Shown piece by piece: positions 1 to 11,195 of a stretch of 64,000 bases of DNA. Under the pieces are notes generated by a model that saw only the letters and a list, made by a program, of their open reading frames with translations, was not told where the DNA came from and did no database searches. Where the stretch lies: positions 394,123,632-394,187,631 of the forward strand of contig CM060900.1 of NCBI GenBank assembly GCA_030762935.1, written 5' to 3'. This stretch comes from Hymenopus coronatus. Lineage: Eukaryota; Arthropoda; Insecta; Mantodea; Hymenopodidae. Position numbers and translations under genes: made by a program. How positions within the stretch are numbered: the stretch's first letter is position 1; the number at the start of each line of letters is the position of its first letter.

Positions 1-483
1 AGTCTGTGTACCGCCGATATTCTTATAATGAAGTAGAAGGATAACATTTCAAAAATGATTAGTAACTTAATGCATGGTGTGATGATCATTTTGGATATCT
101 GGAAGGTCTTTGAATGAATAAATGCATTTATTGAAATAACTGTGTCATTCATTGAGCTTCATGAATCAATACACAAAATTAGCAATATTAGAAAACAACA
201 ACAACAACAAAGAATTAAAAGAGTAAACAATAAAATAAAAGGACAAAGATATTGAAATACAGCAATTTAAATTTACAACACAGTGTACAGCTTATTCAGA
301 TGCAATAATGCACCCTATTATAGTAGACAAATACACTTAAGAGAAAATTTCTTATTAATACACACGCATAATATTAACTCCACAACACAACAATGACCGA
401 AAAGTATGACATAAAATATATGTATGTAAAACATTATAATCACTTTTGCTTAGATCTTATCCCCCCTCTTTTCTGTTTTTATA
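1..483. other. Unassigned AT-rich DNA
   Basis: AT-rich sequence with a short AAC-rich stretch near 195-210. No open frame, tRNA-like box or repeat family seen elsewhere in the window was recognised here. Confidence 0.5.
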
Positions 484-700
484 ATGTTTAATGCCTGCTT
501 TTACTGCCATGGCACCACAGGAAATGACATTGATGATACATGGAATGAAGATGGAGCACTGGTGGAACGTGATGGCGGGGGAACCCGGAGAAAAATCCGT
601 CCTTGCGCTGCTTTGTCCATCACAAAGCTCACATGCGGTCGCTTGGAATCGAACCTAGGCCGTCAAGGTCGGATGGTTCTTTGATAGGATGCGGAACAGC
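484..700 (-). repeat. SINE family A copy (A1)
   Basis: Read on the minus strand, this is one of eleven copies of a ~200-bp dispersed element. The family consists of a tRNA-like head (A box GTGGTTAGACC-like, B box GGTTCGATCCC-like), then a body with the landmarks GATTTGTGGTGGAC, CTCCGGGTTC, TTCCACCGGTGCTCCATCTTC and GTATCATCAGTG, and an end resembling GGGCGTTAAACACTACC. Here the B box survives near 640-655 and the head beyond it is decayed. The 66-residue plus-strand frame over this repeat is a by-product, not a gene. Confidence 0.8.
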
Positions 701-1289
701 ACATCTCACTCATTGATGCTCTGCTATGCTGAAACCAATGTTTTTCCTGGACATAAGCCCCCTTTTTGAAAAATGATAAATTTGTTATCTCATACACTAT
801 CGGAGTAGTTTTTAAATATTCTGTACATAACGTTACATAGTAGAGCTATAACGTTTGCTAATTGTACTTAATGGACCTTTAAGACCTTAAGCATTTACAA
901 TTAAAACCAGATTTTTATGAATTTTTGGCAATCAAAATATGCAGGCAAAAATTGCAAGAAAACTTAAGAAAAGCACTGGAAATTAATATATATTTATATA
1001 TTTTAAATCATAACCACAATACATTTAATAACCCATATTTGATTTAAAATTATGAAAATTACACATTTTCAGCGTTGCATATTATGGCAGGGTAGTTCTG
1101 TAAAGGTTATTGTAAAAGACATGCCGCGATGAAATTAAGTTCACTAACATAAATGTGAAGTTTACTTTTCAATGGTTGACTGAATTTAAGTATCTTAACT
1201 AAATAATGGTACACCTGTTTTCACGAGGAAGTAATTGACCAGCGATATTCGTAAACATGCTTATCCTAAAATACTTCATGATAATAATG
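701..1289. other. Unassigned AT-rich DNA
   Basis: No gene or recognised repeat. AT-rich with short homopolymer runs only. Confidence 0.5.
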
Positions 1290-2060
1290 AATCCACTTTA
1301 AGGTATCTGATGTGTTGCCCTCATATCACTTTCTCTACCTGTTCTGCAAACAAACTATTCTTACAAAAGGCTGTTCTTCTATCTACTTCATGGCAATTGA
1401 AATAAACATTTGCAGAAATGTTCTTATTACTAGCTACTTGTAAATATAAGGGAAAAAGGAAATATACTAAGCTAAAGAAATGCATATCATATAAACTGTA
1501 TGTTTTAACGAGAGCTGCATTTTTGGGCAATAAGACTTTTCTATCCTTTAATGTTTATCAATTATACAAAAGTCCCTCAGAATGAAGAGGACTTCAGAGA
1601 CCATTCCCAGAAAATTCAAGACATACATTTTATTTGTCATGTAAATCTCTTTAAGATGCGGTACTTGAATAACAATCGTTAAGAGGTGTTTGAAAAAATC
1701 TTCCAAGTAAGGATAGTGTAATGGGTATTTCCAAACAAACAGAATGTTCTAGAAAATCTTCGTGTCGCCTCCTTGGAAGATACTACGCTTAAATACTAAG
1801 TTTGGCACCCAACAGACTTTTCATAGTTAAGTTATGCTGCCCACAGATAACCAGACCCACACAGAAATAAACACATGCACGGTCATTTTCTAAAAATGTT
1901 TTTTTGATTCAGGAGACCTCAAATCATTGAAACGGCAGAATCTCTGTATCGAATTTTTTTAGCTGAAAGCAATACATCTCCACCTATTATGTATGTATGT
2001 ATGTATGTATGTATGTATATGTATATATATATATATATATATATACTCTGTATTTGGTAG
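1290..2060 (+). repeat. Dispersed repeat R1, copy 1 (degenerate)
   Basis: This is the first copy of a ~0.9 kb repeat seen at least eight times in the window. Ordered landmarks shared between copies are: a T-rich start with a TTTCTCTACCTG-like motif; a segment with AAATGTTCTTATTA and AAGGAAATACACTA; TTTACCAGTTAT; CAGAATGAAG; GGAAGATACTAAACTTAAATA; TTTGGTATTTAACGG; then an AC-rich stretch, CTAAAAATACC and a GAAATCTC segment. No coding frame is conserved between copies, so it looks like a non-autonomous or very old element. This copy ends in an ATGT/AT microsatellite at 1,988-2,045. Confidence 0.65.
1988..2045. repeat. (ATGT)n followed by (AT)n microsatellite
   Basis: About seven ATGT units run directly into an alternating TA tract. 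Confidence 0.95.
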
Positions 2061-2194
2061 AGAACTATAAAAATGCGTAACACTTATCAGACAGCAAATT
2101 TTACAATACACAAGATGATCCTAATCCAACGTAAGGACTCATATCGTGTGTTCCTCTCTAGAACTCAGTGAATGTATCTAAAAATTGGGAATAA

Positions 2195-2881
2195 ATATAA
2201 GAATCTAATTTGTTCCATTCAGATAATTTTCTCTACAAAGAGAAAAGAGTATTCCTTTATCTACATCGTGGTAATTTAGATAAAGTTTAGCAGAAATGGT
2301 TGGTTTTATTAGTTCTTTCTAAGTGGAAGGCAATAGGATAAGGCTATAGCCAAATATTTTAAATAGGTGTTCGCTACGTTAAACAATTGAAATTTGGTTA
2401 GCTTTGCACGGCCAGGAATAAAACGACAGAGAGATGAAACCAAAGATGTCCTCCCGTTTGAGAAAATGTTAAGTAGCTTACAATTTAAATCAATTACAAG
2501 GAATGCTGACTTAAATTGTGTATTTTAACGAGATCTACATTTCTTTGTGTAGAAAACTGTGTCTAACTCCTACGGTTTACCAGTTATACAAAAGTCATCC
2601 AGAATGAAGTGATCTTCATAGGCAGTTCGCAGAATATTCAAGATATTTAGTTTCTTTTTCTAGTAAATATCTTTACCATGCGGTATTTTAATAAACATTT
2701 ATAGTTGTTTTTTTTGTTGAGAAAACAACATTTTAAAAACATTTTCAATATAAATCGTAGTTTGAGGTGAAGGGATTTTCTTGAAAATCTATATGTCGTA
2801 TCCTTGGAAGATACTAAACTTAAAATCCAAATTTGGTATTTAACGGTTTTTTTTCGCTTTGTGCTACGCTGTCCACTCTCA

Positions 2882-2922
<41 letters not shown>

Positions 2923-3060
2923 TGAGCTTTTTCTAAAAGTACCTTTTTTTTTTTTTTTGATTCAGTGGACTTCAAATATACATTTTCGATGAAATCTCGG
3001 CATCGAATTTTGTGTGGAATGTAAATCTTCTCTATCTAATTTATGCATAGTACGCGTAGA
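2195..3060 (+). repeat. Dispersed repeat R1, copy 2
   Basis: A near full-length copy of R1. It starts at TTGTTCCATTCAGATAATTTTC, includes the central TTTACCAGTTATAC and the GGAAGATACTAAACTTAAAA / TTTGGTATTTAACGG block near 2,806-2,850, an (AC)n tract at 2,881-2,914, and ends with the GAAATCTCGGCATCG segment. Two short frames on opposite strands across the AC tract are artefacts of simple sequence. Confidence 0.7.
2881..2914. repeat. (AC)n microsatellite inside R1
   Basis: About 16 AC units. R1 copies carry an AC-rich stretch at this position, which suggests the element itself seeds the microsatellite. Confidence 0.95.
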
Positions 3061-3379
3061 AATAAGCAAAAACTGTAGATGTCTTTAAAAAACAGACTGC
3101 ATTCAGAATGATTTGTTTTCGGCATTAATCATTTGCCATATACCTGTTATTATTGATTTTAAATAATCAATATCCATGGATTTTTTAAGAGTACGCAAGA
3201 TTTTCAGTTGTTTCTTGAGATGTCGCAGAAAGAATAAAGAACTTTTAAGGCTAGCATATGGCGCCTTGCTTTTAAACATATGACTGTTGTTTGGCTTGTT
3301 TTATTCCCCTGCACCTTAAAACGAAAAGTGTAATGAAACGTTTTTTCAAAGATTTATCTCCATTAAGATGAACTAGACA

Positions 3380-4260
3380 TTCATAAAAAAAATCCGATGT
3401 GTTCCATTCACATGACTTTCTCTACCTGGTCTGCAAAAAAATCCTTCCAACATATTATTCCTCTGTCAATCTTATGATCATTAACATAAATGGTAGCAGG
3501 CAGATTTTCTAATTAGTTCTTTGTAAGTAGAGGGAAACTAAGGAAATACACTGGGACAAAGCGATGATCAAATATTTCAAAACTGTCGCTATGCTGTTGT
3601 CATTGAAATTATGCGTGACCAGGAGTAAAACAAAAGAAATACGGATGACTGCTGTTCGATAAAAGTATTTAAAGTGTTTTAAAATTGAAACGAATAACAA
3701 GAAGTGTCTCTGGAATACTTAGCTTCACAACGAAAATGTATAGACATAGTTTGTGTGTTTTGGCGAGATGTACAGATTTTGTGTAGTAAGTTCCAATATA
3801 TCTCTTACGGTTTACCAGTTATGAAGAAGTCAACCAGCATGAAGGGCAGTTCACAGGCTATTCCCAGAAAATTCAAAATATGTATTTATTTGTTAGGTAA
3901 ACATGTTTAATACATGGCATTGGAATCAAAAGTTAGTTCCATTCTTGAGAAAATAAAAATATCGAAAATTTGCCATGTAGAGAGTAGTTTGGGTTCGGGA
4001 GATTTTCCGAAGAATCTTTGCGCCGCATCGTTGGAAGATACTAAACTTAAATACCTAGTTTGGTATTTAACGGGCTTTTCGTTTTTGAGTTATGTTGTCC
4101 AGAGTCACACACACAGACCTTTTTCTAAAAATACCTCTTTCGATTTCAAAAGATGTATTTTCATTGAAATCTCCATATCGTTTTATTGGAGGAGTACAGT
4201 ATCTTCTCTACCTACTATGTCAATTGTACATACTGCTAGAGAAAATAAAATATAGATATT
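3380..4260 (+). repeat. Dispersed repeat R1, copy 3
   Basis: Nearly collinear with copy 2, with the same block order and length. It includes GGAAGATACTAAACTTAAATA and GTTTGGTATTTAACGGGC near 4,030-4,075, a short ACAC stretch, and the CTAAAAATACCTCTTTCGATTTC segment. Several 60-120 residue frames overlap it, but they are not conserved in other R1 copies and are not considered genes. Confidence 0.7.
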
Positions 4261-4954
4261 TGTGGCGTATCAAATTCAGAAATCTTTCGAAATGTCTCAG
4301 TTTACCAAAAAATAGTTACTCAAAAGGCCCAATATGTCTAGTGTGCTGCAAGAAAGTGTGCCTGAGATGTATCAGTGATTCTGAGTACCTGTGCTACATG
4401 TACAGGTTTATAATATTGGGTACTCTGAAGAAAAACAAAAAAATATATTGGTAAATTCATTCTTGTTATGTAAAAATTAATGCTCGCTTAAATGACATTT
4501 GCATTTGATTATGTGTTTTAAAATCAATATGCAACAGTAAACTATGTTTAAGATAAGAAAGTAATGAATGTTGTGTTTTGTAAATTGTATAATTACATTC
4601 AGTGCTAACATAGATAAGTCCAAACTTATCCTTATAACTTTCGATACACCATGGTAACAGAAATAAATGTTCCCTGAAGAGGTCTCATGGATCGTACGGC
4701 TGTGTTAATGTAAAACATTTCCACCTCTGTAGTTAAATGCTAAAGCGCTCGAACATTCCGCAGAGAGCATCAATGTCAAAAAGGTGACACATGCTGAGGA
4801 ACTGGTTTGGAATGTGTGTGCAGCAGGAGGGTGTTATTGTTCTTTGTAATGGAGAAAAACGCCGACAAGATAAGGGCATGCTAAGCGAGACGGCTGCAAC
4901 CTCCCCACTTGCTAAGAGAATCGACTGCTCCATGCTGCTGCACAGCTGTGGTAG
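4261..4954. other. Unassigned DNA between repeats
   Basis: AT-rich sequence with a somewhat more GC-balanced part from about 4,740 to 4,950. No recognised coding similarity on either strand. Confidence 0.45.
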
Positions 4955-5220
4955 AGCCTAGAGGTTAGCTGGGACTAGCTCGCTGAAGAGTTTAGCTTTG
5001 GTGCTTCGTGGCGCAGAGGGTCGCGGGGTCGAATCCCGCACTGAGAATGGGTGTTTGTGGTATATTTTTTGTGTTTGTGTTCTATCCGAGTCATTCCCAC
5101 TTCTCTGGTGCCCAATTAGGTCACGTCTAAAGGCCAATATGTGCGTACCTTAAATCCCAAAGGTCACTGAAGGATGACCTTGTGAAATAACACAAAATTA
5201 GTGTTTAACTTCTATATCCC
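4955..5220 (+). repeat. tRNA-headed SINE (family E)
   Basis: The sequence from about 4,955 contains an A-box-like GAGGTTAGCTGGGA and a clear B box, GGTCGAATCCC, near 5,028-5,038. A non-tRNA body follows, with GTGTTCTATCCGAGTCATTCCC and GGTGCCCAATTAGGTC, ending in ATAACACAAAATTAGTG. A long (TG)n tract follows shortly downstream. The structure is typical of a tRNA-derived SINE. Only this copy is clear in the window. Confidence 0.6.
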
Positions 5221-5249
5221 CTTTAATCAATACACTATTTTTAGGGAAA

Positions 5250-5250
<1 letters not shown>

Positions 5251-5306
<56 letters not shown>
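5251..5306. repeat. (TG)n microsatellite
   Basis: About 28 uninterrupted TG units. Confidence 0.97.
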
Positions 5307-5307
<1 letters not shown>

Positions 5308-5621
5308 AAGGCTATCTTAAAAACCATCAACCAATTTTGATATTTCTTTCATGACTGAAAAGATCTATTCTCCCAGATGGGCGTAGATATATAATGCTTT
5401 CAAAATTTAAAGGGTTTCTTTTTCATATTCATGTCACAAAATGTCACGTGACTTACTCAAGACACTCTCGTTTATTTATATACATCGCAAGTGTACTCTT
5501 GCGTCTTCTTCAAGTTAATTGTGATATACTTTGCATAAATAGTTTCAGTATGTATCTTGTTACAGGTATAAAGGAAAAAGAGATAATAAAATATTTCAAT
5601 GCTCGTTATCATACCTGTGGA

Positions 5622-5907
5622 ACAACTGCCCCGTATTTGACGTGTGCAAATATCTCTTCGAGCATTAAAAGAGTTGCAGAAGTCAACTATTTCAAGTTAA
5701 AGCTGGTCAGGAGAACTGGTATGAGCGGCCTTCGGTTTACCGCTTTTGATTATCAGCGGAGATGGTGAACGAGTAGCGCTCAGATGCAACGAAAGGGCTT
5801 AAGCCAGTTCCTCACTGACTGGTTTTAATTTGAAATAGCCCCTTTGAGTTCTGCAGTTCTTTTAACGCACGAAAGTGTATCTGCACATGTCAAATACGGG
5901 GCAATTG
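5622..5907. repeat. Imperfect inverted repeat (foldback element)
   Basis: The left arm begins AACTGCCCCGTATTTGACG at about 5,622 and runs to about 5,740. The right arm, about 5,807-5,907, reads the same on the opposite strand (CAAATACGGGGCAATT). Both contain the CGTGCGTTAAAAG-like and CTATTTCAAGTTAAA-like blocks. The loop is ~65 bp. A single-arm relative lies at 8,590-8,780, so this is a small mobile family, probably a MITE. The 124-residue frame that reads across it is fortuitous. Confidence 0.65.
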
Positions 5908-6044
5908 AGCCAAATGGTATGCTGGCCTTGAAATTCCATGCTCTGTTTGTGAGCATCAACTGCAAGAGATTTAAAATATATTTGGTTGGCTAATGATGCT
6001 GGGTTTTTCGGAATTTTGATCCTTTGCATGCTAGAAAATCTAAT

Positions 6045-6165
6045 GATATGGAGCTGTGGCTTGTAAGCACACCTTAAGACAACAGTTTGGCCGGGTTTGA
6101 ACCAGTTACCTTAAAACCAGAACAACTGTACCTAACCAACAGAGTCAACCAGATTGACAATAGAG
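6045..6165 (-). repeat. SINE family B, head fragment
   Basis: On the minus strand this shows the tRNA-like head of family B: GTTGGTTAGGTACAG (A box) and GGTTCAAACCCGGCC (B box), then the start of the body with GTGTGCTTA. The rest of the body is missing. Confidence 0.6.
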
Positions 6166-6309
6166 AGGTTTAGAGGAAACCGAATCTGTAGTCAAATGTT
6201 TAAAAGCAGCCTGTTATTTGCTGGGTTTCAAGTTGCAGACTTTTCCATGGCATTGCCAGAAATAACTGAATAGCGGAGGCACTAAAAATTATAGAAGCAA
6301 TAGTGGATA

Positions 6310-6860
6310 TCTCAGAAATGGTTCATGTCACATAAATATTATTTGCAACAAATTTGTTCATCCGTTAGTAAAAATTATAAAAATTATAAAATGACTTCTG
6401 AATTAAGAGATGTTGATAGAATATTCCCAGAAAATCAAAGTATGCATTTAATTTTTGATTTAAGTATCCTAAATAAATGGTATTTGAATAACAGTCGTTG
6501 CAGTCTTTCTTATAGTACCAAAAATATCCAAACATTTTAAATGTAAGGGGTATTTTGCACTGGGGGAATTTGTTGGAAATCTTCAGTGTTTCATTTTTGG
6601 AAGATATTATACCTAGATATCAAGTTTGATATTTGGTCAAGTTTTCGCCGTTAGGTATGTTCTTCAGAGACAAACACAAACGCACGGGGTATAAATATTT
6701 TTCTAAACATGTTTAGATTATTTTCATTTGGAGAGAGTCAAAACGTATATTTCCGGTGAAATTTCAGTCACCAACTTTGGTGTAATACAATTCCTCCTCT
6801 AATCACTATAAATTTGTGGTAGAGAAAGTGAAAATAGACAATCTTTTACTTGATTGTGTA
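6310..6860 (+). repeat. Dispersed repeat R1, 3' part (copy 4)
   Basis: Matches the distal half of R1: AATATTCCCAGAAAATCAAAGTATG, TTTTTGGAAGATATTAT, AGTTTGATATTTGG and the final TTTCCGGTGAAATTTCAG segment. The proximal half is absent or beyond recognition. Confidence 0.6.
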
Positions 6861-7334
6861 TAATATAATTGCAATATTTATTGTATGCCTAATTGAAGAA
6901 AAGCGATTTTTTTATTAAATACGCAATTATATAATACACTTCATTTGACAGCACTCTGTTCCTCTGTACTCGCGAGTAGGTCCTGGGGTGTAAGTTCTAC
7001 AAACGTGCAGAGTAAGCTAAGTAAAATCATGTCATTTTTTTGTATCATATTATGTTAGATCTTGCACTGTTCTTTTAGGCTTTGAATTCGCAAAACATCA
7101 AATCTCGCTATTTTTACAGTGTTTAACAATTGCCAATATTGAATTAAGGGGAATAAAAATTAACGCAAGAGAATAATTTTTTGTTTTTAGCACCAAATTT
7201 TAAACTGCATATTGAGTTCGATTCTGATTGGTAAATAAGGCATCAGCGTTACAGCACATTGAATGAAATGCGCTCGCATATAATTTTTGATAGAATTCAC
7301 TTACATAATTGTATTTTTTGTTCTTTTTCAAAGG
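6861..7334. other. Unassigned AT-rich DNA
   Basis: No recognised gene or repeat. Confidence 0.4.
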
Positions 7335-7545
7335 GTATAAAACCCGTTTTTATTACATATATGGCACCGCAAGCCATAATACTGGTGAAACATGGAATGA
7401 AGATGGAGCACCGGTGGAATACGATGACTAGAGAACCCGGAGAACACGGAGAAAAGCCGACCCTGTGCCAATTTGTCCACCATAAATCTCAATGCGCTCG
7501 CCTGGAATTGGGGTGAGGTGCGAGGGATCTAACCACCCGTGACCT
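7335..7545 (-). repeat. SINE family A copy (A2)
   Basis: Minus-strand copy with GGAATGAAGATGGAGCACCGG (reverse complement of the body landmark) and a mutated B box. The A-box end, near 7,525-7,545, reads GGTTAGATCCCTCGCACC on the minus strand. The 85-residue plus-strand frame over it comes from the SINE. Confidence 0.75.
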
Positions 7546-7599
7546 CATAATCTGAGTAAAATATTAAAAAAGAAGAAAGTCTGTATGTTCATCTGGGTG

Positions 7600-8000
7600 T
7601 AATGTTTAATCTCAAAAATCACTCAACCGATTTTTATAGCGCTTTGTCCATAAAAATTTGTATTTATGTTCACGGAATTTTAATCAATTTTAGAATATCT
7701 ATAATTTTCTTAAGCAAGAAGTCGTTCATGTTTCTTTTGTTTTACTCCTGGCACTACAGAGAGGCAAATTTCAATGACAATCACATAGCGATTGCTTTAA
7801 AACTTTTGACCATCACTTTAGCCTAGTGTACTCCCTAATTTCCCTTCTATTTATAAGGAAATACATAATAAGAACATTTCTGGCAATGTTTATTTCCATT
7901 AGCATGATGTGTGTAGAAGAATAAGCTTTTGTATGTATAACTCACTGTAGAATGTGCAGAGAAGGTCATGTGAATGGAACATATAAGATTTTTTTTAAAC
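7600..8000 (-). repeat. Dispersed repeat R1, 5' part inverted (copy 5)
   Basis: The reverse complement begins GTTCCATTCACATGACCTTCTC and continues with the R1 landmarks for the proximal half, including GTGCCAGGAGTAAAACAAAAG. It is one of two clear R1 copies in minus orientation, the other being a fragment near 19,060-19,175. Confidence 0.6.
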
Positions 8001-8579
8001 TCTTTTGTAGCAATCGGCGCCTAATTTAGTCCAGATTTTGTACAACTGTACAATAAAATCTGGCAAAAATCATGGATTACCTTACATATTCCTACAAGAG
8101 GTACCTGTATTGGCGCTAGGGAAAGTAAGCGTATTAATGTTAAAATATTTATTTGTAATTTTGCGGTTACGATAGAGCGAGCCATTAAACGTGCGTTTTA
8201 ATTTTCAATAGCATACTAATATATCAGAGCATATTTAGAAATATCAAATAACTCTTAGTGATAAATGGGTTAGGGGATAAGTAGTCCCAGGATAGGCTTA
8301 ATGAAGGGAGTTTGGAAAATATTAAGAGAAAGCCTAGAAAAATATTGATGGACAAACTTTATATACTGAAATCAGGGACAACGTCTCTTACTTTCTACAA
8401 TAAATGAGAACCTGAACAAGGGAGAGAGTTATGTCTTAAGGTTTATCAATGGATAAGCAACAAATCTAATAAAGCTGTGTGTATCTGCAGGAAACGGTTG
8501 CATTGAAATATATTGTACAGTGTAAAGCACACACTTTTATTTATCAAACGGTGCGTACTCTTTATTTATCTCCACTATC
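8001..8579. other. Unassigned DNA
   Basis: No recognised gene or repeat. The sequence is AT-rich without long open frames of recognisable content. Confidence 0.4.
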
Positions 8580-8800
8580 ATATGTAGAGTGTGGTCAACT
8601 GTCCTGTATTTCACGTGTGCAGATATACCATCGTGCGTTAAAGGATTGGAGCAATCAACGTGGCTATTTCAAGTTAAACCCGATCAGTGGAGCTGACGTG
8701 AACGACCTTGGTTTTACATCTCTTTGCTTATCAGCAAAGACGATGAACGGACCAGGCTCACAGAGAGGAATGTTTTACTTTGTTATGAATGGGTGAATGA
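8580..8800 (+). repeat. Single-arm copy of the foldback element at 5.6 kb
   Basis: Shares CAACTGTCCTGTATTTCACG, CGTGCGTTAAAGGA, GGCTATTTCAAGTTAAA and a TTATCAGC-AAAG-GATGAACG stretch with the left arm of the 5,622-5,907 inverted repeat. The mirror arm is absent here. The 105-residue frame covering it is not considered a gene. Confidence 0.5.
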
Positions 8801-9009
8801 ATGATCAGGAAACGGAGAGGACGCCTCGCACCGCGACTCATTGCGGATCATTTGTTCTTATTATTTCCATGAATTACGAATAAGGTGAAGGATCTAAGGA
8901 GACTATATCCCGCAGGCAACCCAGAACACAGAGTTGCGCAGAGTTCCGAAAGCAGTCCAAGCTTTGGGACTCCGGTGCTGTATACCCTACTTCTATTTGT
9001 TTGCTCCAT

Positions 9010-9135
9010 GATTACTGTATTGACGTTTTGTTCTGTTGCACACACAAACATATAACACCCATGCCCAAGGCGGGGCTTGAACACACGATCCCCTTCGCCA
9101 TGAAGGACCAAAGCGACACGGCTTAACAAGCGCGG
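9010..9135 (-). repeat. tRNA-like sequence, probable SINE head
   Basis: The minus strand reads a tRNA-like B box GTTCAAGCCCC preceded by an A-box-like TTAAGCCGTGTCGCTTTGG. It lacks the acceptor-stem pairing expected of a functional tRNA and is followed by GCATGGGTGTTATATG, so it looks like a degenerate SINE head. Confidence 0.4.
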
Positions 9136-9567
9136 CATTCGGGACCGGCAGCTTGAGACTCAACCATACACGTAGGTTGCTCAGAAAATGCTTCCCGCTG
9201 GCGGAAACAGGAAGATCGACCCATCTGATCCAGTTCACTGTATACCGAGAGTACTTATTACTGCATCACCTGTCCTGGCTCGAAACCTTCTGATCCAAGG
9301 CAGAGAATAATTTATAGTGTACCACCCGATCCGGTCTGACATGGTCTTAACTACCCCACAATCCGGGACGAAGAATAGATTCTACTGTAGCAGCCGGCTC
9401 GACCAAGTCTAAACCATGCTCGAGACCAAGAATACTTATACACTTCACCCTCCCAGCCCGAATATCTAATTTGGTTTTAGATAGAATTAATTGTAGTTCT
9501 TCTTCTCTTCCTGCTTCTTCTAATTCTTCTTCTTATTTTTATTATCATTCATAACATAAATATATGA

Positions 9568-10047
9568 AGCGCATGGCTGAGTGGTTGGACCGGTCGCCTC
9601 CCACCTAACCGGCCCATGTTCAATCCCAAGCGCCCGCATGTAGGATTTGTGGTGGACGAAACGGCATCTGGGAGAGTTTTCTTTGGTTCCTGCGGTTTCC
9701 CTCGCCATTCATTCCACCAATTGCTATGTCATCACTTTTCCTACCATTTCGCTCTAATTTCATTCATCTTCTTCCTAACGCTCATACCTGGCTATGGATT
9801 TAGTTTTTCCCGGGTCCTCTAACTTCCTCCACCACTCATTCCACCAATTGTTCCATCATCACCTTTCCAGTCATCCATTTCGCTTTCATTTCATAGCATC
9901 CACTTCTTAGCGCTCATTTCCGGCTACGGGCTGTACCTCGTTCCAGGTTCTTCATTCAGTGGTTCGTGTCGTTTGCTCCCTGATGGCTTCTGATCCCTAG
10001 GCACCCTTGTAACTCCTAGGGGGTGTCAGTCCTTCAGAAGAAGAAAA

Positions 10048-10082
<35 letters not shown>
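9568..10082 (+). repeat. SINE family A copy with long composite tail (A3)
   Basis: The head GGCTGAGTGGTTGGACCGG and B box GTTCAATCCC are followed by GATTTGTGGTGGACG. The normal body is then replaced by two tandem ~140-bp segments, each containing CATTCCACCAATTG and an AGCGCTCATTTCC-like block. It ends at CCTAGGGGGTGTCAGTCC, AGAAGAAGAAAATA and an (ATT)n tract of ~11 units. A short 3' simple repeat of this kind is typical of SINEs mobilised by non-LTR elements. It may be a distinct subfamily. Confidence 0.65.
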
Positions 10083-10086
<4 letters not shown>

Positions 10087-10249
10087 CATCATCATCATTA
10101 CACTTAGCATTGCTGACTGCGTTGCGAAGACATCCCAGATCAAATTGCAGTACCCTCATGGAGATAACTCTTGCTGGGAGATCTGTTAAGGGATGCAGCT
10201 TTGGGAACAATTGAGGAGCCAGTTTACAGAAATACTCGTAGTTACGGCT

Positions 10250-10861
10250 GATATTCTGGAGTTTGCATGTAATAAACGGTATGTTGATGTATACTTCCTT
10301 ATGTCGCCCCTATAACTGCAATGGATTTAAGCTCCATAAATAAAGTCTATATACTTTTTTTAGAACATGTCTACACAAGCAAATTTAGGCTTACAAGATA
10401 GTGTTAGAGTGTTCTAATAAGGATGTCCTGTAAGTGGATGAACGGAAGGAGGCGGAGTTTGAAGCTACTGTGCTGTTTCAATAATTTATCCTTAACGCCG
10501 AAATGGGTATTCATTTAGCTGCTATTACTACTGCTATGGATATGTGCATGCTTGAACTGTGTCAGCTTCGCGGACCAAAACATATGATCAACCTTTTTCG
10601 TCTTCATTTTACCTTTACATGCAAAATTACAATTTTATTTTTAAGACGGCTCTGATGAATTTGATTTCAATCCTATATGTTAAGGATATTTACACGGAAA
10701 ATAAAATGCAAATGTAGAATGTAGTAAACTAATGTTTTTCTAATTATTTTGACGCCCGATATCCGCCACAGCCAAGGCAAACTTTCTTCAAATTAAGCTC
10801 GAATTGGGCTCGCGTGTTGGTGTAGACCTCTTGTAGACATCTAAATTCGGAGAGAGCCGTA
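10250..10861. other. Unassigned DNA
   Basis: No gene or recognised repeat up to the MITE at 10,862. Confidence 0.4.
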
Positions 10862-11195
10862 GTGATCCCTGACAGTTGCCTTACATCGTGACCTCTCCGT
10901 CACACAGTTGCTACTTCCTCCTGTCCACGGCTGCAGCAGGATATTAAGTCATTTTCAAACAAACTAAAACACTAGCACACAGAACAAACATGCATTACAA
11001 CACGTAAAGGAATCTGTAGCATAGTAAAATAACGCACTAGAGGCGGATGCTCGTGTCAACTAAAACTACGTCCAGGAATGTTTGAAACATCTTGCAACAA
11101 GGATGACGTCATTGCTTACGGAGCATGAATCTATTGGCAGAGAGGCAGACACACCTCTTATCAGCTGAGACAAAGCGCTGGCTGTCAGGGATCAC
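10862..11195. mobile_element. MITE with 14-bp terminal inverted repeats and TA target duplication
   Basis: A perfect inverted pair, GTGATCCCTGACAG at the left end and CTGTCAGGGATCAC at the right, bounds 334 bp. Both ends are flanked by TA (10,860-10,861 and 11,196-11,197), the duplication expected from the Tc1/mariner superfamily. The interior is non-coding and more GC-balanced than its surroundings, with a perfect TGACGTCA palindrome at about 11,103-11,110. No second copy was seen in the window. Confidence 0.6.

Noticed and set aside
5394..5768. 124-codon plus frame
   Set aside because: It crosses into the foldback repeat at 5,622 and is not conserved in the related copy at 8,580.
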